From NCBI GenBank assembly GCA_949316495.1, contig OX439004.1, forward strand, positions 3,502,501-3,566,500: DNA of 64,000 bases, read 5' to 3'. This DNA comes from Amphiduros pacificus (taxonomy: Eukaryota; Annelida; Polychaeta; Phyllodocida; Hesionidae). Position 1 is the stretch's first letter. The number at the start of each line of letters is the position of its first letter. The notes under the pieces are model-generated. The model was not told the DNA's origin, did no database searches, and saw only the letters and a program-made list of their open reading frames with translations. Shown here piece after piece: positions 40,636 through 53,409 of the stretch. A program made the translations under genes and the position numbers.

Positions 40636-41305
40636 GTTCAACCTTGAAAGCTTTCCGGAGTTGTCAACACACTGCTCGAATGTGCATATGTGTGAATTAT
40701 ACCTTGTTCCCGCGTTTTATTCCTGAGAGTTCTCGCAGCATCAGCAAAATCTAAATTTAGCACAACATGCCCGGACAGCATTCACTCTCTATCCAGAAAT
40801 CAAAGGTTCAACAGATACGGTGAGCCACTGTTTAAAGCGTGCCTACATTTTCTACTATCTTTAAATATAAGCAGTATGTTATACATGAATTATATTTCTA
40901 TTCAATTAGAAGAAATAAAATTTGGAAATATTAATCTTTTGATGAAAAATAACAAAATAAAACGTTCATCTATGAACCAATCATAACCTATTTAACTTTA
41001 GATAGCCGGAACTCTCTGAGAAATGGGAACACTTTTCTGATTGGACAACAGTGACCTTCCACGTGATCTACATAAAATTTCAGGACGGTTTTCCATGTCG
41101 AGTTCGGCAAACTGAATTTGTTTTGAAAACTCTGTTCGGAGACCAATAAAAGACAATTTTAGTATTTATCCAAGGACGTATTCATTATCTGAAGTCTTCA
41201 AAGTGCAGAATTGAGTTGGTTTGAGCGCTCAACACACCCTCGGGGTGTGTTGAAACAGTGTTGTTGACAGACATCTGAAAAGTGCTTTGAACAAATTCGT
41301 CAAAT
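40636..41305. promoter_or_regulatory. Divergent region between HMCES and the exon at 41306
   Basis: 670 bases separate two outward-facing start codons. The stretch contains the perfect 25-base palindrome at 41229-41253. No convincing TATA box. Shared promoter use is inferred from spacing. Confidence 0.5.
41229..41253. promoter_or_regulatory. Perfect inverted repeat (11-bp arms), candidate operator or hairpin
   Basis: TCAACACACCC, a TCG centre, and GGGTGTGTTGA. It lies about 50 bases before the ATG at 41306, so in the 5' UTR or core promoter of that gene. CACACCC/GGGTGTG cores fit KLF/Sp-type GT boxes. Function is unknown. Confidence 0.45.
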
Positions 41306-41341
41306 ATGGCGGCAGACTCCCACGGGACTTCTTATTATCAG
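41306..41341 (+). CDS. Putative first coding exon, unknown gene (MAADSHGTSYYQ)
   Basis: An ATGGCGGC start in good context, twelve codons, then CAG before a consensus GTAAGT donor, just downstream of a likely divergent promoter. The peptide is too short to identify a family. No following exon was recognised up to 64000, so if real, its first intron may exceed 22 kb. Reading on past the donor gives a 61-codon frame with no recognisable content. Confidence 0.5.
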
Positions 41342-42153
41342 GTAAGTTTGAACAAAGCAAAATCTGCACCAAATAAGCCGTCAGACGAACTTGTCTTGTC
41401 CTACTTGAAACCTTTGTTCATGCTTCGGAGAAACGTCACGATTCTAGGTAGATCTTTAGATTCTTTACACTCTATTTTGACATCTTGGTAAATGACCTAA
41501 TTTCAAATAAAGGAAATTTACTTGTCAAAGTTGCTTGTCAAACACTGTCACTGTCAGTCTAAACATTCCAGAGAATAACAGAATAAATAGAGATGCTGTC
41601 AAACATGCAGTTAAACTTTGTGTAGCAGAAATGCGAAATTCAATTGAAACCTGGCATTCTTAGATAGGTTTTGAACGTGATTGGTTGACATGGCTCAGAT
41701 GAATACACAACAAAACTTCCCTGGCATTTGACATTTATCATTATGGGATGTTGTGTCATTGTGATGCATTTAAGAGTAGACTACATGTTTTCACTAAATG
41801 CTTACATTTGAATGAAATAACAGGGACTATGTGGCTACAAGTCAAAGCAATATAATGTCATGATATGTCAGAGATAAACAAAATTATGCCCATGAATAAC
41901 ATTTTTTTCCTGGACAAATATAGAAGTCCATTTTCCAAATATTAATCGCCTTAACCCCTAAAAAGTTGTTCATGGTGAAGTATTCCATTGAATATTGATA
42001 TTATAACAATTCTGTAAGAGTTAAAAGCACTGATTTTGATCAACGAAAATGATAAAAATAACATGGCATACCGTGTGATATTTTATAATTGGTCAACATT
42101 TTCTTTCCATAAATACATCACAGAAGTTGCACATATGCATCACGCAATTTTTA

Positions 42154-42290
42154 TCTGGCCAAAATAGCTCAATTAAAAGAGCATTTATCTGGAGACCAAG
42201 GGATTCCCACTTTGATTACACAGCCCAGATAAAAATTATACAGACCAGTTACTATCAAGTGCTCTGAGCAGACATTGTTTGGAATACCAG
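42154..42290 (+). mobile_element. tRNA-derived SINE, family A copy 2
   Basis: TCTGGCCAAAATAGCTCAAT and a body with CAAGTGCTCTGAGCAGACAT match the copy at 29150-29279. The B-box region (CACTTTGATTACAC) is degraded, so this copy is older or more diverged. Confidence 0.7.
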
Positions 42291-44646
42291 ACATGGAATT
42301 GAGTCTCAAGTAAAATGACTCGAGATTATCATGACTATAGGGACCAAAATGGTCATAATTTAAATAGGATTATTTTTTGTGAGTGCTTGGTCAAATGGTT
42401 GTCCAGAGATAAATTTTAATCATTTGAGTTACCATATATATATATATACATTTAAAAAGTTGATAACTTTCAATTTTATTGTTGGCCAAATTGAACTTAC
42501 CATTTTTATGAATCATGTGAATATTAATTATATATTATCAGATGTACATTTGATATAAAACAGGAATTGACATGTGTACTTTAAAGTACTTTACATGTTT
42601 TGAAATTTAGGATTTGCATCAGTGGCACTAAGACTTTTGTCACGAATTGATGATTATTTTAATGGCACAGACTGCCACAGAGTGTGGGAATTAGGGTCAG
42701 TGTTCATGTGTGATCTCAGAAAAAGTTAGTTTTTTTGGTGTTCATGAAGTCCATAGCATCAATATTGTCACCATCACCATCATCAATTAAGCATGATGTA
42801 TTACAACTATGAGAAATTTATAACTTGTCAATTCAAGTCCTGGAAGTGGATAAACTTGTATAAATGTGAAAGCCTGCTGTTGCATGTTAATGATGATGAC
42901 CCTTGTCATTTATCTGGTGTTGATGTGGGTTAATGATATGAATACACATATTACCACAGATGATTTCTGTCCTGTAAATATTAAGGATTCCTTGTCATGC
43001 TCATTTGTGCTGAAGCCAAAATGCTGTAAATTTTACTCGTGTATAAAGATGTCACTGATAAAAAAACAAACGATTCTCATTCGATTTTTATTAATATTTT
43101 GATCATATCATATTAAAAATTGATTTGACTGAGTTACAGCCCCCAACCTTCATAGCAAAAAAAAAGGTTCATAAGGGATGGTAACATTCAATTTATTTAT
43201 ATGTTTTTAAAATCAATAAGATTTGAATGGATTCATATTTAATCCAAACGAGACAGTCATACTAAATATTTTTAAAAAATAATAATAATATCCCGAATCT
43301 TAGCTTATGGGTATGATTAATAAATAACACTTTTTCTTTCCAAATATACATGTATATTTGCCACATCATGATATTTTTAATTACCTATGTATCTAATTAA
43401 TTTACTTGTTCAATCACCATTAATGATAAATTATATACATATATATATGCCATGCTTAAAACATTTATAATTGATTAATTGATACATTGTTCTGTGACCA
43501 TTTTGGAGAATTTTATCAGGTCACTACAAAACAGTTTATGACAGACATAGATCTATGGAATACATTTGTCTCAGTAAGGTCATGTTCAGTTGTTGCGTGA
43601 CACCAGTTGGTCATGCTGAGCTGTTGCGTGGTCCCATTTGGTGATGCATAGCTCATGATTTGCTCAATATGCTCAGGTGGAGGCCCTGCGTGACCTCATG
43701 TAGTCACACTACTACGTGAAAATATAGATTCCTCCAGTTAAACATTGCTAATTAATATGTTGCGGATCTATACGGACAGTGGCACTGGTCAGAAAGCTTG
43801 ACTTTTTTAGCCTCTTGGAAAGTCAAAGATGAATATATGAGTTTAAGGCAATGTTTTTGAAATCTTACTCGCCCTGATATTTTTATATTGGCGAATATCC
43901 TCCAAATTTCTCTTTGTTATAAATCATTGAAGTAATGTTTAAGCATTATTTTATACACACAGATATACGGTATGTAGAAGTTGGTTATGGTATGAGAGTT
44001 TATAAATACTGAAACAGGACATGATGGATAGGAGTCCCTGTATAATGATAATGATGTTTATCATGTTTGTATATCACAGATAACAGGGATTATTGGGCTC
44101 TCACTATGTCCGAGTTCACATAATAGAAATGCTAAACATGGTCAGACTGGGAATTTAGGACGGTCCTTATTTCACAGGCTACATCTGTTTTTTCAATGAA
44201 TATTCTGGGAGTCCATCTGTTCATTGTCATTTGAACTCAATGTGAAGAGTTACATTGAATTTTTAGTTCTGGACTAAAAAAATTAATTTGTTAGCAATTG
44301 GTATTTTGAATGGATCATTATTTTCGATTTAGATTTTTTTTTTATTTATAAATGTAATTATGGGAAAATTGCTTTGTTCTGAGCATAAAATGGAAAAAAA
44401 CTAATAATGCAGTTTGTACAGACTAAGTCTTGTAATTTACAGTTTATAAGTTTCAAAATATGTATTCACATGAAATGGATATTGGGCAAAAATGGCTGAA
44501 GACAAAACTGTCCGCTTTGTGCGAGCCTTTGGGTAGCAATCTATCAGAGACTGATGGTGTAAGTCAGGGTCTGCAAGATGTGGGAAGAGAAGAGGCTGCT
44601 GAGACTTGATTCATCCTGAGGTCATTACTCACCTCCTGACAGTGTG

Positions 44647-45905
44647 ACTCACCCAGCCCCACTCACCCAGCCTCACCAAGTCCTACTACAGCACAGTCAG
44701 GTCTGGACACTCTGAGACCCAGCCCCACTCCCCCAACCAAGCTCCACTCACCCAGCCTCACCAAGTCCTACTACAGCACAGTCAGGTCTGGACACTCTGA
44801 GACCAAGCCCCACTCCCCCAACCAAGCTCCACTCACCCAGCCTCACCAAGTCCTACTACAGCACAGTCAGGTCTGGACACTCTGAGACCCAGCCCCACTC
44901 CCCCAACCAAGCTCCACTCACCCAGCCTCACCAAGTCCTACTACAGCACAGTCAGGTCTGGACACTCTGAGACCCAGCCCCACTCCCCCAACCAAGCTCC
45001 ACTCACCCAGCCTCACCAAGTCCTACTACAGCACAGTCAGGTCTGGACACTCTGAGACCCAGCCCCACTCCCCCAACCAAGCTCCACTCACCCAGTCTCA
45101 CCAAGTCCTACTACAGCACAGGCAGGTCTGGACACTCTGAGACCCAGCCCCACTCCCCCAACCAAGCTCCACTCACCCAGCCTCACCAAGTCCTACTACA
45201 GCACAGTCAGGTCTGGACACTCTGAGACCCAGCCCCACTCCCCCAACCAAGCTCCACTCACCCAGCCTCACCAAGTCCTACTACAGCACAGTCAGGTCTG
45301 GACACTCTGAGACCCAGCCCCACTCCCCCAACCAAGCTCCACTCACCCAGCCTCACCAAGTCCTACTACAGCACAGTCAGGTCTGGACACTCTGAGACCC
45401 AGCCCCACTCCCCCAACCAAGCTCCACTCACCCAGCCTCACCAAGTCCTACTACAGCACAGTCAGGTCTGGACACTCTGAGACCCAGCCCCACTCCCCCA
45501 ACCAAGCTCCACTCACCCAGCCTCACCAAGTCCTACTACAGCACAGTCAGGTCTGGACACTCTGAGACCCAGCCCCACTCCCCCAACCAAGCTCCACTCA
45601 CCCAGCCTCACCAAGTCCTACTACAGCACAGTCAGGTCTGGACACTCTGAGACCCAGCCCCACTCCCCCAACCAAGCTCCACTCACCCAGCCTCACCAAG
45701 TCCTACTACAGCACAGTCAGGTCTGGACACTCTGAGACCCAGCCCCACTCCCCCAACCAAGCTCCACTCACCCAGCCTCACCAAGTCCTACTACAGCACA
45801 GTCAGGTCTGGACACTCTGAGACCCAGCCCCACTCCCCCAACCAAGCTCCACTCACCCAGCCTCACCAAGTCCTACTACAGCACAGTCAGGTCTGGACAC
45901 TCTGA
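44647..45905. repeat. Minisatellite, 85-bp unit, about 14.5 copies, highly uniform
   Basis: CCAAGTCCTACTACAGCACA recurs every 85 bases (44761, 44846, 44931 and so on). Interior copies are almost identical; one unit near 45100 carries CCCAGTCTCACC and GGCAGG variants. Confidence 0.97.
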
Positions 45906-46412
45906 GACCAAGCCCACTCACCCAGCCCAGCCCCACTCACCCAGCCCAGCTCCACTCCCCCAGCCTCACTCACCCAGCCCCACTCACCCAGCCCCACTCA
46001 CCCAGCCCCACTCACCCAGCCCCACTCACCCAGCCTCACTCACCCAGCCCCACTCACCCAGCCCCACTCACCCAGCCACACTCGCCCAGCCCCACTCACC
46101 CAGCCCCACTCACCCAGCCTCACTCACCCAGCCTCACTCACCCAGCCTCACTCACCCAGCCCCACTCACCCAGCCCCACTCACCCAGCCCCACTCGCCCA
46201 GCCCCACTCACCTGCCCCATTCACCCAGCACCACTCACCCAGCACCACTCACTCAGCACCACTCACCTGCCCCACTCACCCAGCCCCACTCACCTGCCCC
46301 ACTCACCCAGCCCCACTCACCCAGCCCCACTCACCTGCCCCACTCACCTGCCCCACTCACCCAGCACCACCAAGTCCTACTGCAGCACAGTCAGGTCTGG
46401 ACACTCTGAGAC
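45905..46412. repeat. 14-bp sub-array (CACTCACCCAGCCC)n next to the 85-bp array
   Basis: The 14-mer is a segment of the 85-bp unit (CCACTCACCCAGCC). It has expanded on its own, with CACCTGCC variants toward the right, and the array closes with one partial 85-bp unit (46367-46412). Confidence 0.93.
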
Positions 46413-48368
46413 CTACATGATTATGCAGCACTTGATAAGACTGCCTCAAGTCATGGACAGATTCTACAGGCCTGCTTTTTGTTCAGATTAGGGATTTTTT
46501 TGCCTGGTTTACTTCTTTGGCCTTGACACATTTATCATACATTAATTGATGTCAAAGCAAGAGATCATGGTCATTAACAAATATATTATTTTTCTGGCTC
46601 ACTTTCCTGCTTTTGTTCACATCACAGATCAAGTGCTGTTGCGCGGGATATCGAGATCATGACACAATATGTTCACGCAATGGGCCTGCATGATCTCATT
46701 TGGTTATGTTCATGCTGGACCACATTCATGTTTGGCTTTAACTGATACCATCCATGACCACCACAGAATACAATTCTTCTGTCTAGATATTTCCTCTATT
46801 TCCCTTGCAAGTCCAAGAAATAAAACTTGAGGGTAGTTTGTTTTGAACAAGGGTAGGTAGAGAAATAGGAAGCGAGCTTCTTGATGAATGATGAATGTAG
46901 CGTATGATATATGATGTGATAGCAGATGTGAGGAGGAGACAGCTGACCGTGCACACTGGCAAAGATGGTGTCAAATATGCATAACCATCTCACACCTCTC
47001 TCATCTCTCTACAACCATTTCTTTTGCATTATCTTAATGTTAAAGTTAAGAAAATGACAAAATCATATTTGATCAAGGATAAGATTACTAGGAGATTGTT
47101 TGATTTAAGTGATGAAGGTTTTTGTGGTGGTGAAGTTGGTGGATTGTGGTCCAGGCTGGTGTGACTGGGTGGGGCTGTACTGCTGGGAGGAGACCGGTGG
47201 CCACACACTGGTCACACACATACACAGGACACAGTCTTACCTGAGACTGCTGCCACATTACATCACCATGATCTCAGCACTCGGACAGCCATCACCAGCC
47301 GCAGATAGACATAATCCTATAACATACAAGTGAATATGGATGAGACTTTTTTTCTTGCAAGATGCATTAGTCACAGTGTTTATTACTGCCAAGCATGATT
47401 TGACTCACGTGGGAGAGTGGGAGAACGTTGTCATGTTTTAGATGTTTTTCAAACTTTCAAACTGCTTCCTTTTCGGAGGCAAGCTTTAGTTTCAATAAAC
47501 ATGAAGAATGACAAAAGTATCTGGTTTCTTCATGTGAATGTGTATTGCCGTGAGGATTTGACTTTGCCTCTTGGATTACATATACAGACTGTCATGTGAT
47601 GGATTTTGTTTTGGACGGATTTGGGCGTTGTTCATCCTTGGATACACTGACAGATGCCTTGTTCCCGCATCACTCACAAGGGGGAGCTAAAAGCCTGACT
47701 CTTCTCAACTATAATAGACAGGTAAGGAAACCTCACTTGTTTCCTTACCTTAGCTTAGATGACATTGATGAATAGACACCAAGCCAATTCTCAGGATAAA
47801 ATCAGGAGCGTTGTCTAGAACACTACCAATGAATGTCTCATAGTGTAGAGAGATTGAGGGAAATATCGGATCAGTGTGACAGGAATAGTTGTTTTTAGTG
47901 TGTAACGATCATTTATGGAGAAGAGAGGTACACATTAATGTAGGTGGTATATTGATGAGGAAGCAGGGATGAAGCGAGTGTACTACTGAGTTCTGTGGCC
48001 TGGTGAGGTGATGATAGGGCCGAGTCTCACACCTGGATCACACCAACATACATTCCTACAACTCACCTCCTTCTTACTAGTATCTCCTACCAGCAAACAC
48101 TGCTCAACACAGTTGACTTTATTATCATACACATAAGCTAAAAATAAAATCAACCTTGGCTTGTTTTAAGAAATCAGAATAACAGTTCAGTGACAGTGAA
48201 GTTGTGACAGATAGAGCAGCTGAGAGAGTGCTGTTCAGTATACCTGGGGTCATACATCATCATTATACTCTCGCCCAGCCTATGTTTTGGAGTAGTGCAC
48301 TGAGCTCGTAGAGACTGAGAGTGAGTGAACTTTTTCTGTGAGGAAGAAGGGACACATAAGGAGATATT

Positions 48369-48461
48369 ATGATGATGCCGGGGGTGCTGATGGGGCTGGG
48401 TCCAGTCGACACCGAGGACACCACAGACAACTTAGAGGATATTGAAGTCACACTCTTTGAG
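48369..48461 (+). CDS. Weak candidate alternative first exon (MMMPGVLMGLGPVDTED...)
   Basis: From ATG at 48369 the frame reads MPGVLMGLGPVDTEDTTDNL then EDIEVTLFE up to a possible GTACCA donor. The residue mix (acidic, no low complexity) is unlike the neighbouring noise. The donor is poor and no partner exon is known. It could be an alternative start of the gene beginning at 41306, or chance. Confidence 0.25.
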
Positions 48462-49945
48462 GTACCATTTGGAAATTCTCTTGAACTTCATAGATATATA
48501 CCAGTTTTTTATCACTAATGTCTGTGACTAACCTATCTGTTTTAAAAACATGTCCCAAATGAATGTGTGTAAAGGGGCAAAATATGCAATTTACATCAAA
48601 TCTGTAAATATTTACATTGGTGGGTGAACCATGAATTTCAACTTCTAGTCTCCAAATCAACACTGATCCACTGGAAAAGTTATTTTTTTCCTGGAAAATG
48701 TATTTTTAAATATCTGACACATAATGTGCATTTTTACCCAAAATCTGTAAATTTTGAGGTGGGTGAGCGACCCCTAAAATTTATTATAAAAATCTGGGGG
48801 GGAAAATCGCATGACTTTTTACCTCTAAAGGAACACTTTTTCACTTTTAAAAGGAGGTCAACTTTTTTTTTAAATATTATTTTGAGCCACCCTACTTAAT
48901 ATGATATCCTCATCTCATTATGAAATAAAGCTGGCACATTCCTTTATTAAATTAGCTGACTCCTATGGCAGTGAGCATGACCCCAGGAGTTTGTGTCTGG
49001 GGCTGAGGTGGGACATTTTATGATGGTTTATGATGGTGACATATGTACGTTATAGCCAGGTACACATACATGGATGTGGTATGCACAGTCCTCATGGCCT
49101 TGACATACCTAAATATCAACATACATATCTACATACATCAGAAACAGAAATTACCACTTGTGGTCGAAAAATTGCATCTATCAACCTGTTATCAGCAAAT
49201 GCCCATTTATAAAATAATTTGTGAATGGTGTTTATAAATATCATGTGTTTCATGGAGAAGTGGCCCAGCCATTTGTCGAAAGTTGGTTATGATCATGTTC
49301 ATATTTTCCTGAGAATATTGTGCGATCAGTTAGCATTGTATTAATGGAGGTATAATTGCTCGAAATTGTTTCCAAAATAAAAAAAATCATATCTGTGAAT
49401 CTTGATTAATAATCTCAGTTGGAGTCAGTTAAGAGGAAAGTAATTTACAATTGTTATCAGATCTCAGGTGCATAGTTGTCTGGAGGTTACTGAGGGTAGA
49501 ACCTGCATGTGGTATACAAACTACAAATATATAGTGATAGATGCTATTACCTCTCAAACTGACTATGATAGAAAACAGATCATACTGGAGACAATTCATA
49601 CTGGAGACCATTCATACTGGAGACAATTCATATTGGAGACAATTCATGACCTTCACACCTTACTTGAATTGTAAGTTCTCAGAAATCATGTTATGTTCAA
49701 GTAACAGTTATTAAGTTATGTTAAAAATTCTTACTCGTTTAATGATAATGCACATTTCAGATCATGTAAGACTATTGTATGACCATATAATGATGTGCCT
49801 GAGCAGACATGACCAGATCAAGTGAAGGAGGGTTGCTGAATGATCATATTGTGCCACATATAAGGTGCAGGACAAAATAGTTGTTTGGCTCCGGCATGAT
49901 GGCCATGTGGGGAGTATTTTGGCACAACTTTTGACAAGGCAGTGC

Positions 49946-51078
49946 TATTTCTGATGTGTGATTGAAGCCTGTCAGGATTTGATCCCAGCTGGTCAGTGTC
50001 AGTGAGGGGATTCCCAGACCTACTGACAGTGATGTGTGATTGAGGCCTGTCAGGGTTTGATCCCAGCTGGTCAGTGTGTCAGGGAGGGGATTCCCAGACC
50101 TACTGACAGTGATGTGTGATTGAAGCCTGTCAGGGTTTGATCCCAGCTGGTCAGGGAGGGGATTCCCAGACCTTCTGACAGTGATGTGTGATTGAGGCCT
50201 GTCAGGGTTTGATCCCAGCTGGTCAGTGTGTCAGGGAGGGGATTCCCAGACCTACTGACAGTGATGTGTGATTGAAGCCTGTCAGGGTTTGATCCCAGCT
50301 GGTCAGTGAGGGGATTCCCAGACCTTCTGACAGTGATGTGTGATTGAGGCCTGTCAGGGTTTGATCCCAGCTGGTCAGTGTGTCAGTGGGGGGATTCCCA
50401 GACCTACTGACAGTGATGTGTGATTGAAGCCTGTCAGGGTTTGATCCCAGCTGGTCAGGGAGGGGATTCCCAGACCTTCTGACAGTGATGTGTGATTGAG
50501 GCCTGTCAGGGTTTGATCCCAGCTGGTCAGTGTGTCAGTGGGGGGATTCCCAGACCTACTGACAGTGATGTGTGATTGAGGCCTGTCAGGGTTTGATCCC
50601 AGCTGGTCAGTGTGTCAGTGTGGGGATTCCCAGACCTTCTGACAGTGATGTGTGATTGAGGCCTGTTGGGGTTTGATCCCAGCTGGTCAGTGTGTCAGTG
50701 AGGGGATTCCCAGACCTTCTGACAGTGATGTGTGATTGAGGCCTGTCAGGGTTTGATCCCAGCTGGTCAGTGTGTCAGGGAGGGGATTCCCAGACCTACT
50801 GACAGTGATGTGTGATTGAGGCCTGTCAGGGTTTGATCCCAGCTGGTCAGTGTGTCAGTGAGGGGTTTCCCAGACCTACTGACAGTGATGTGTGATTGAG
50901 GCCTGTCAGGGTTTGATCCCAGCTGGTCAGTGTGTCAGTGAGGGGATTCCCAGACCTACTGACAGTGATGTGTGATTGAGGCCTGTCAGGGTTTGATCCC
51001 AGCTGGTCAGTGTGTCAGGGAGGGGATTCCCAGACCTTCTGACAGTGATGTGTGATTGAAGCCTGTCAGGGTTTGATA
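49946..51078. repeat. Minisatellite, about 80-bp unit with shorter variants, about 14 copies
   Basis: GACAGTGATGTGTGATTGAG recurs at 80-base steps (e.g. 50641 and 50721), with units lacking CAGTGTGT about 8-12 bases shorter in the left half. Unit parts include CTGTCAGGGTTTGATCCCAG and CTGGTCAGTGTGTCAG. Confidence 0.95.
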
Positions 51079-51301
51079 TCCAGATTGGCAGAGAGCATTG
51101 GCAGTGTGCCCTGACCCAGCAAGGCGCCTGTGCCAACACTAGGATGCACCCATTGTGCAGGGAATGCCTACATATCATACACACTCACCTCCACAATAGC
51201 CACTGCGATACTGTACAGAGACACAATGTTTACATATTGTTGTCCTTGAGTTGGGCCTCTGTGTTACTTGTCTTTGATGTACCATTGATAAGATAGGCTG
51301 A

Positions 51302-51620
51302 TTTGTTTGCTTGTTTGTGGTTTTACATCACTTTCAACAATATTTCAGTCATTTCGTGATGAGACCGACTTGTAGCAGATATAGTGCTGCCTCACTGAAT
51401 TGTCATGTCGCAGGTCTTTGACATGACAACCCACCCGGTCACAGTTTTACAAGGACAACGGGTTTACCCTGTAGGCACGGGCCTCAGCTCATATGTGAAA
51501 TTGTATCATGAATTCAATCTGGGCATAATAAAGGATCGAACCCACGACCTTTGGATCACCACAGAGGAACTGGTGCTAATAAGCTAGCGCTTGATTCAAC
51601 TGAGCCACGACCTGTGGCCC
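51302..51620 (-). mobile_element. tRNA-derived SINE, family B copy 2
   Basis: Same body as 34797-35106. The head on the minus strand is CGTGGCTCAGTTGAATCAAG with a B box GGGTTCGATCC. Box A has diverged from copy 1, but the body GCCTCACTGAATTGTCATGT is the same. Confidence 0.87.
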
Positions 51621-52730
51621 AAGATAGGGTGAAGTGTGAGTCAGAGATGAATAGATTTATAGGCAGCAAATCTCAGTCCTGTGACCATGGAGTCATGGAC
51701 AAGTTAGTAATAAAGCTATGGATAGTTAATGACAAAAACCATCTTTGCTGACAAAACAGGCCTATTTGATAATTCTTGAAATCCTGGTCACTGTACAACA
51801 AAGTGTTATAAATGTTTACAGGTCATAGACTATGAAGCGATATTTGATGATAGTCTTCCCAGAGACTAATTTCTCACATGAGATTTATGTTAAAATTAAA
51901 TGTGGCAAGATCTTGTACAGAATATGTATACATGTATAAAAAATAGATTGCATTATCTATGGTTGACAAGGTATGGGATGTGATTATAAAGTTGATTGTG
52001 TGGTAGTTATCTCACAGACACCCCACAGCAATCCCTGCTGTAATACATAGAGTTGACATTTAGTGGGATTATCATGGTAGCAGGTTATTTGCCCTCCAGG
52101 TGGCTCTGATGGTTATAGCAGAAGTGTTGCCTTGTTCTGATGCTTTCAGAAGATAACATGACATCTATCACAATACACTAAATAGATTTTAGTCAACACC
52201 ATTTAAAATAGATGAAAATTTAATGTTTAAAATTAGGTACAGAGGAGAGAGAGAGAGGCATGATTGGATATGTTGGACAGGAAGTGGAAATTGTGAAAAA
52301 GCCATTTGATTTGAAGTTTTGTGGCCAGTTTGGTTTAGTGCAAGAGATGCTGGATGTTGCAGACAGATGGCAGTGTGATGAAGAGTGGTGGGTGTAGCCA
52401 TCAGATGGAGCAGTTACCCGCTCCACCAGCCCAGCCCATGGTAGTAGTATTGATCTCTCCCGCATTGTATATGTAGCAATGACCCATGGCTGGTGATGTG
52501 CATGGGAATACACTGGCGTATCATATCATCATGTAACCTCGCCCATCATGCCGAGCCCAGCCAATGTGCGGTCATTTACATATTGTTCTCCATCTCGTTG
52601 TCATCCTACCACTCCAGCTCGGCTGCACGTAGAGTGTATGTCACTGCCGTAGAGCTTGTATGTGCAGAATGAGACAAACTATGAATGGAGACAAAACATC
52701 TACTGAGGCAGTATCAGAGGGGGATGAACC

Positions 52731-52760
52731 ATGAGGAAGTTGATGAAACTCTTGTCTAAG
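52731..52760 (+). CDS. Weak candidate alternative first exon (MRKLMKLLSK)
   Basis: ATG followed by ten codons and AAG before GTAAGG, a good donor. The peptide is too short to identify. It is reported only because a short start exon with a consensus donor also occurs at 41306. Chance is quite possible. Confidence 0.2.
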
Positions 52761-53409
52761 GTAAGGGTCATTGCCTTGTATTGCCAGATATGTATCTCTG
52801 CTGATCACCTCGAAGCTATCACTGTGTACATACAATAACATACCACATCCGCAGGCATTGCAATATGTAGACTAATCTCAGATTATCCAGTGTTCATTTT
52901 CCGATGAACATCACTGGCTTTGATCATTATCACAACAAGAGAATCCCTTTTTTTTTCTTTTTTTTTTGTCCACCAGAGAGATATTGAAACTTGTATATTT
53001 TTGCTTGGCCAATTTGGAGGAAGTTGGCAATTTGTCAAGCTGGGAGTTGATGAATATATACAAAGGCTATGGTAGCAAGAGGGTTATACAATTGAGGTGG
53101 AGTGGATGACCCTGATATGAATGTACACATCTCCCATCACCTGTATGTATACAAGATGTTCACCTGAAGCCACCATTATCAGCCTGCGTGAGCCGAATAT
53201 AGCTGCGATCTCATCACACACTATACAGCCCAGGGGGACAGGGTTACCATCTAATCATGCTGTCTGTAGTGTGGCTGGCATTAGGACAGTCACATCACAG
53301 ATTGCAGTGTGACTTGTATCAGAGCATCCCATCATAGTCCAAAATGATGACTTTTTCTTAATGAGAGTAATAACTTTTTTGTATCCAATAGAAAAGCTAG
53401 ACCTAAACT

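Noticed and set aside
48540-48790. Internal direct repeat (AAATCTGTAAAT with GGTGGGTGA) as a mobile element
   Set aside because: Two imperfect copies only, without ends or flanking duplication.
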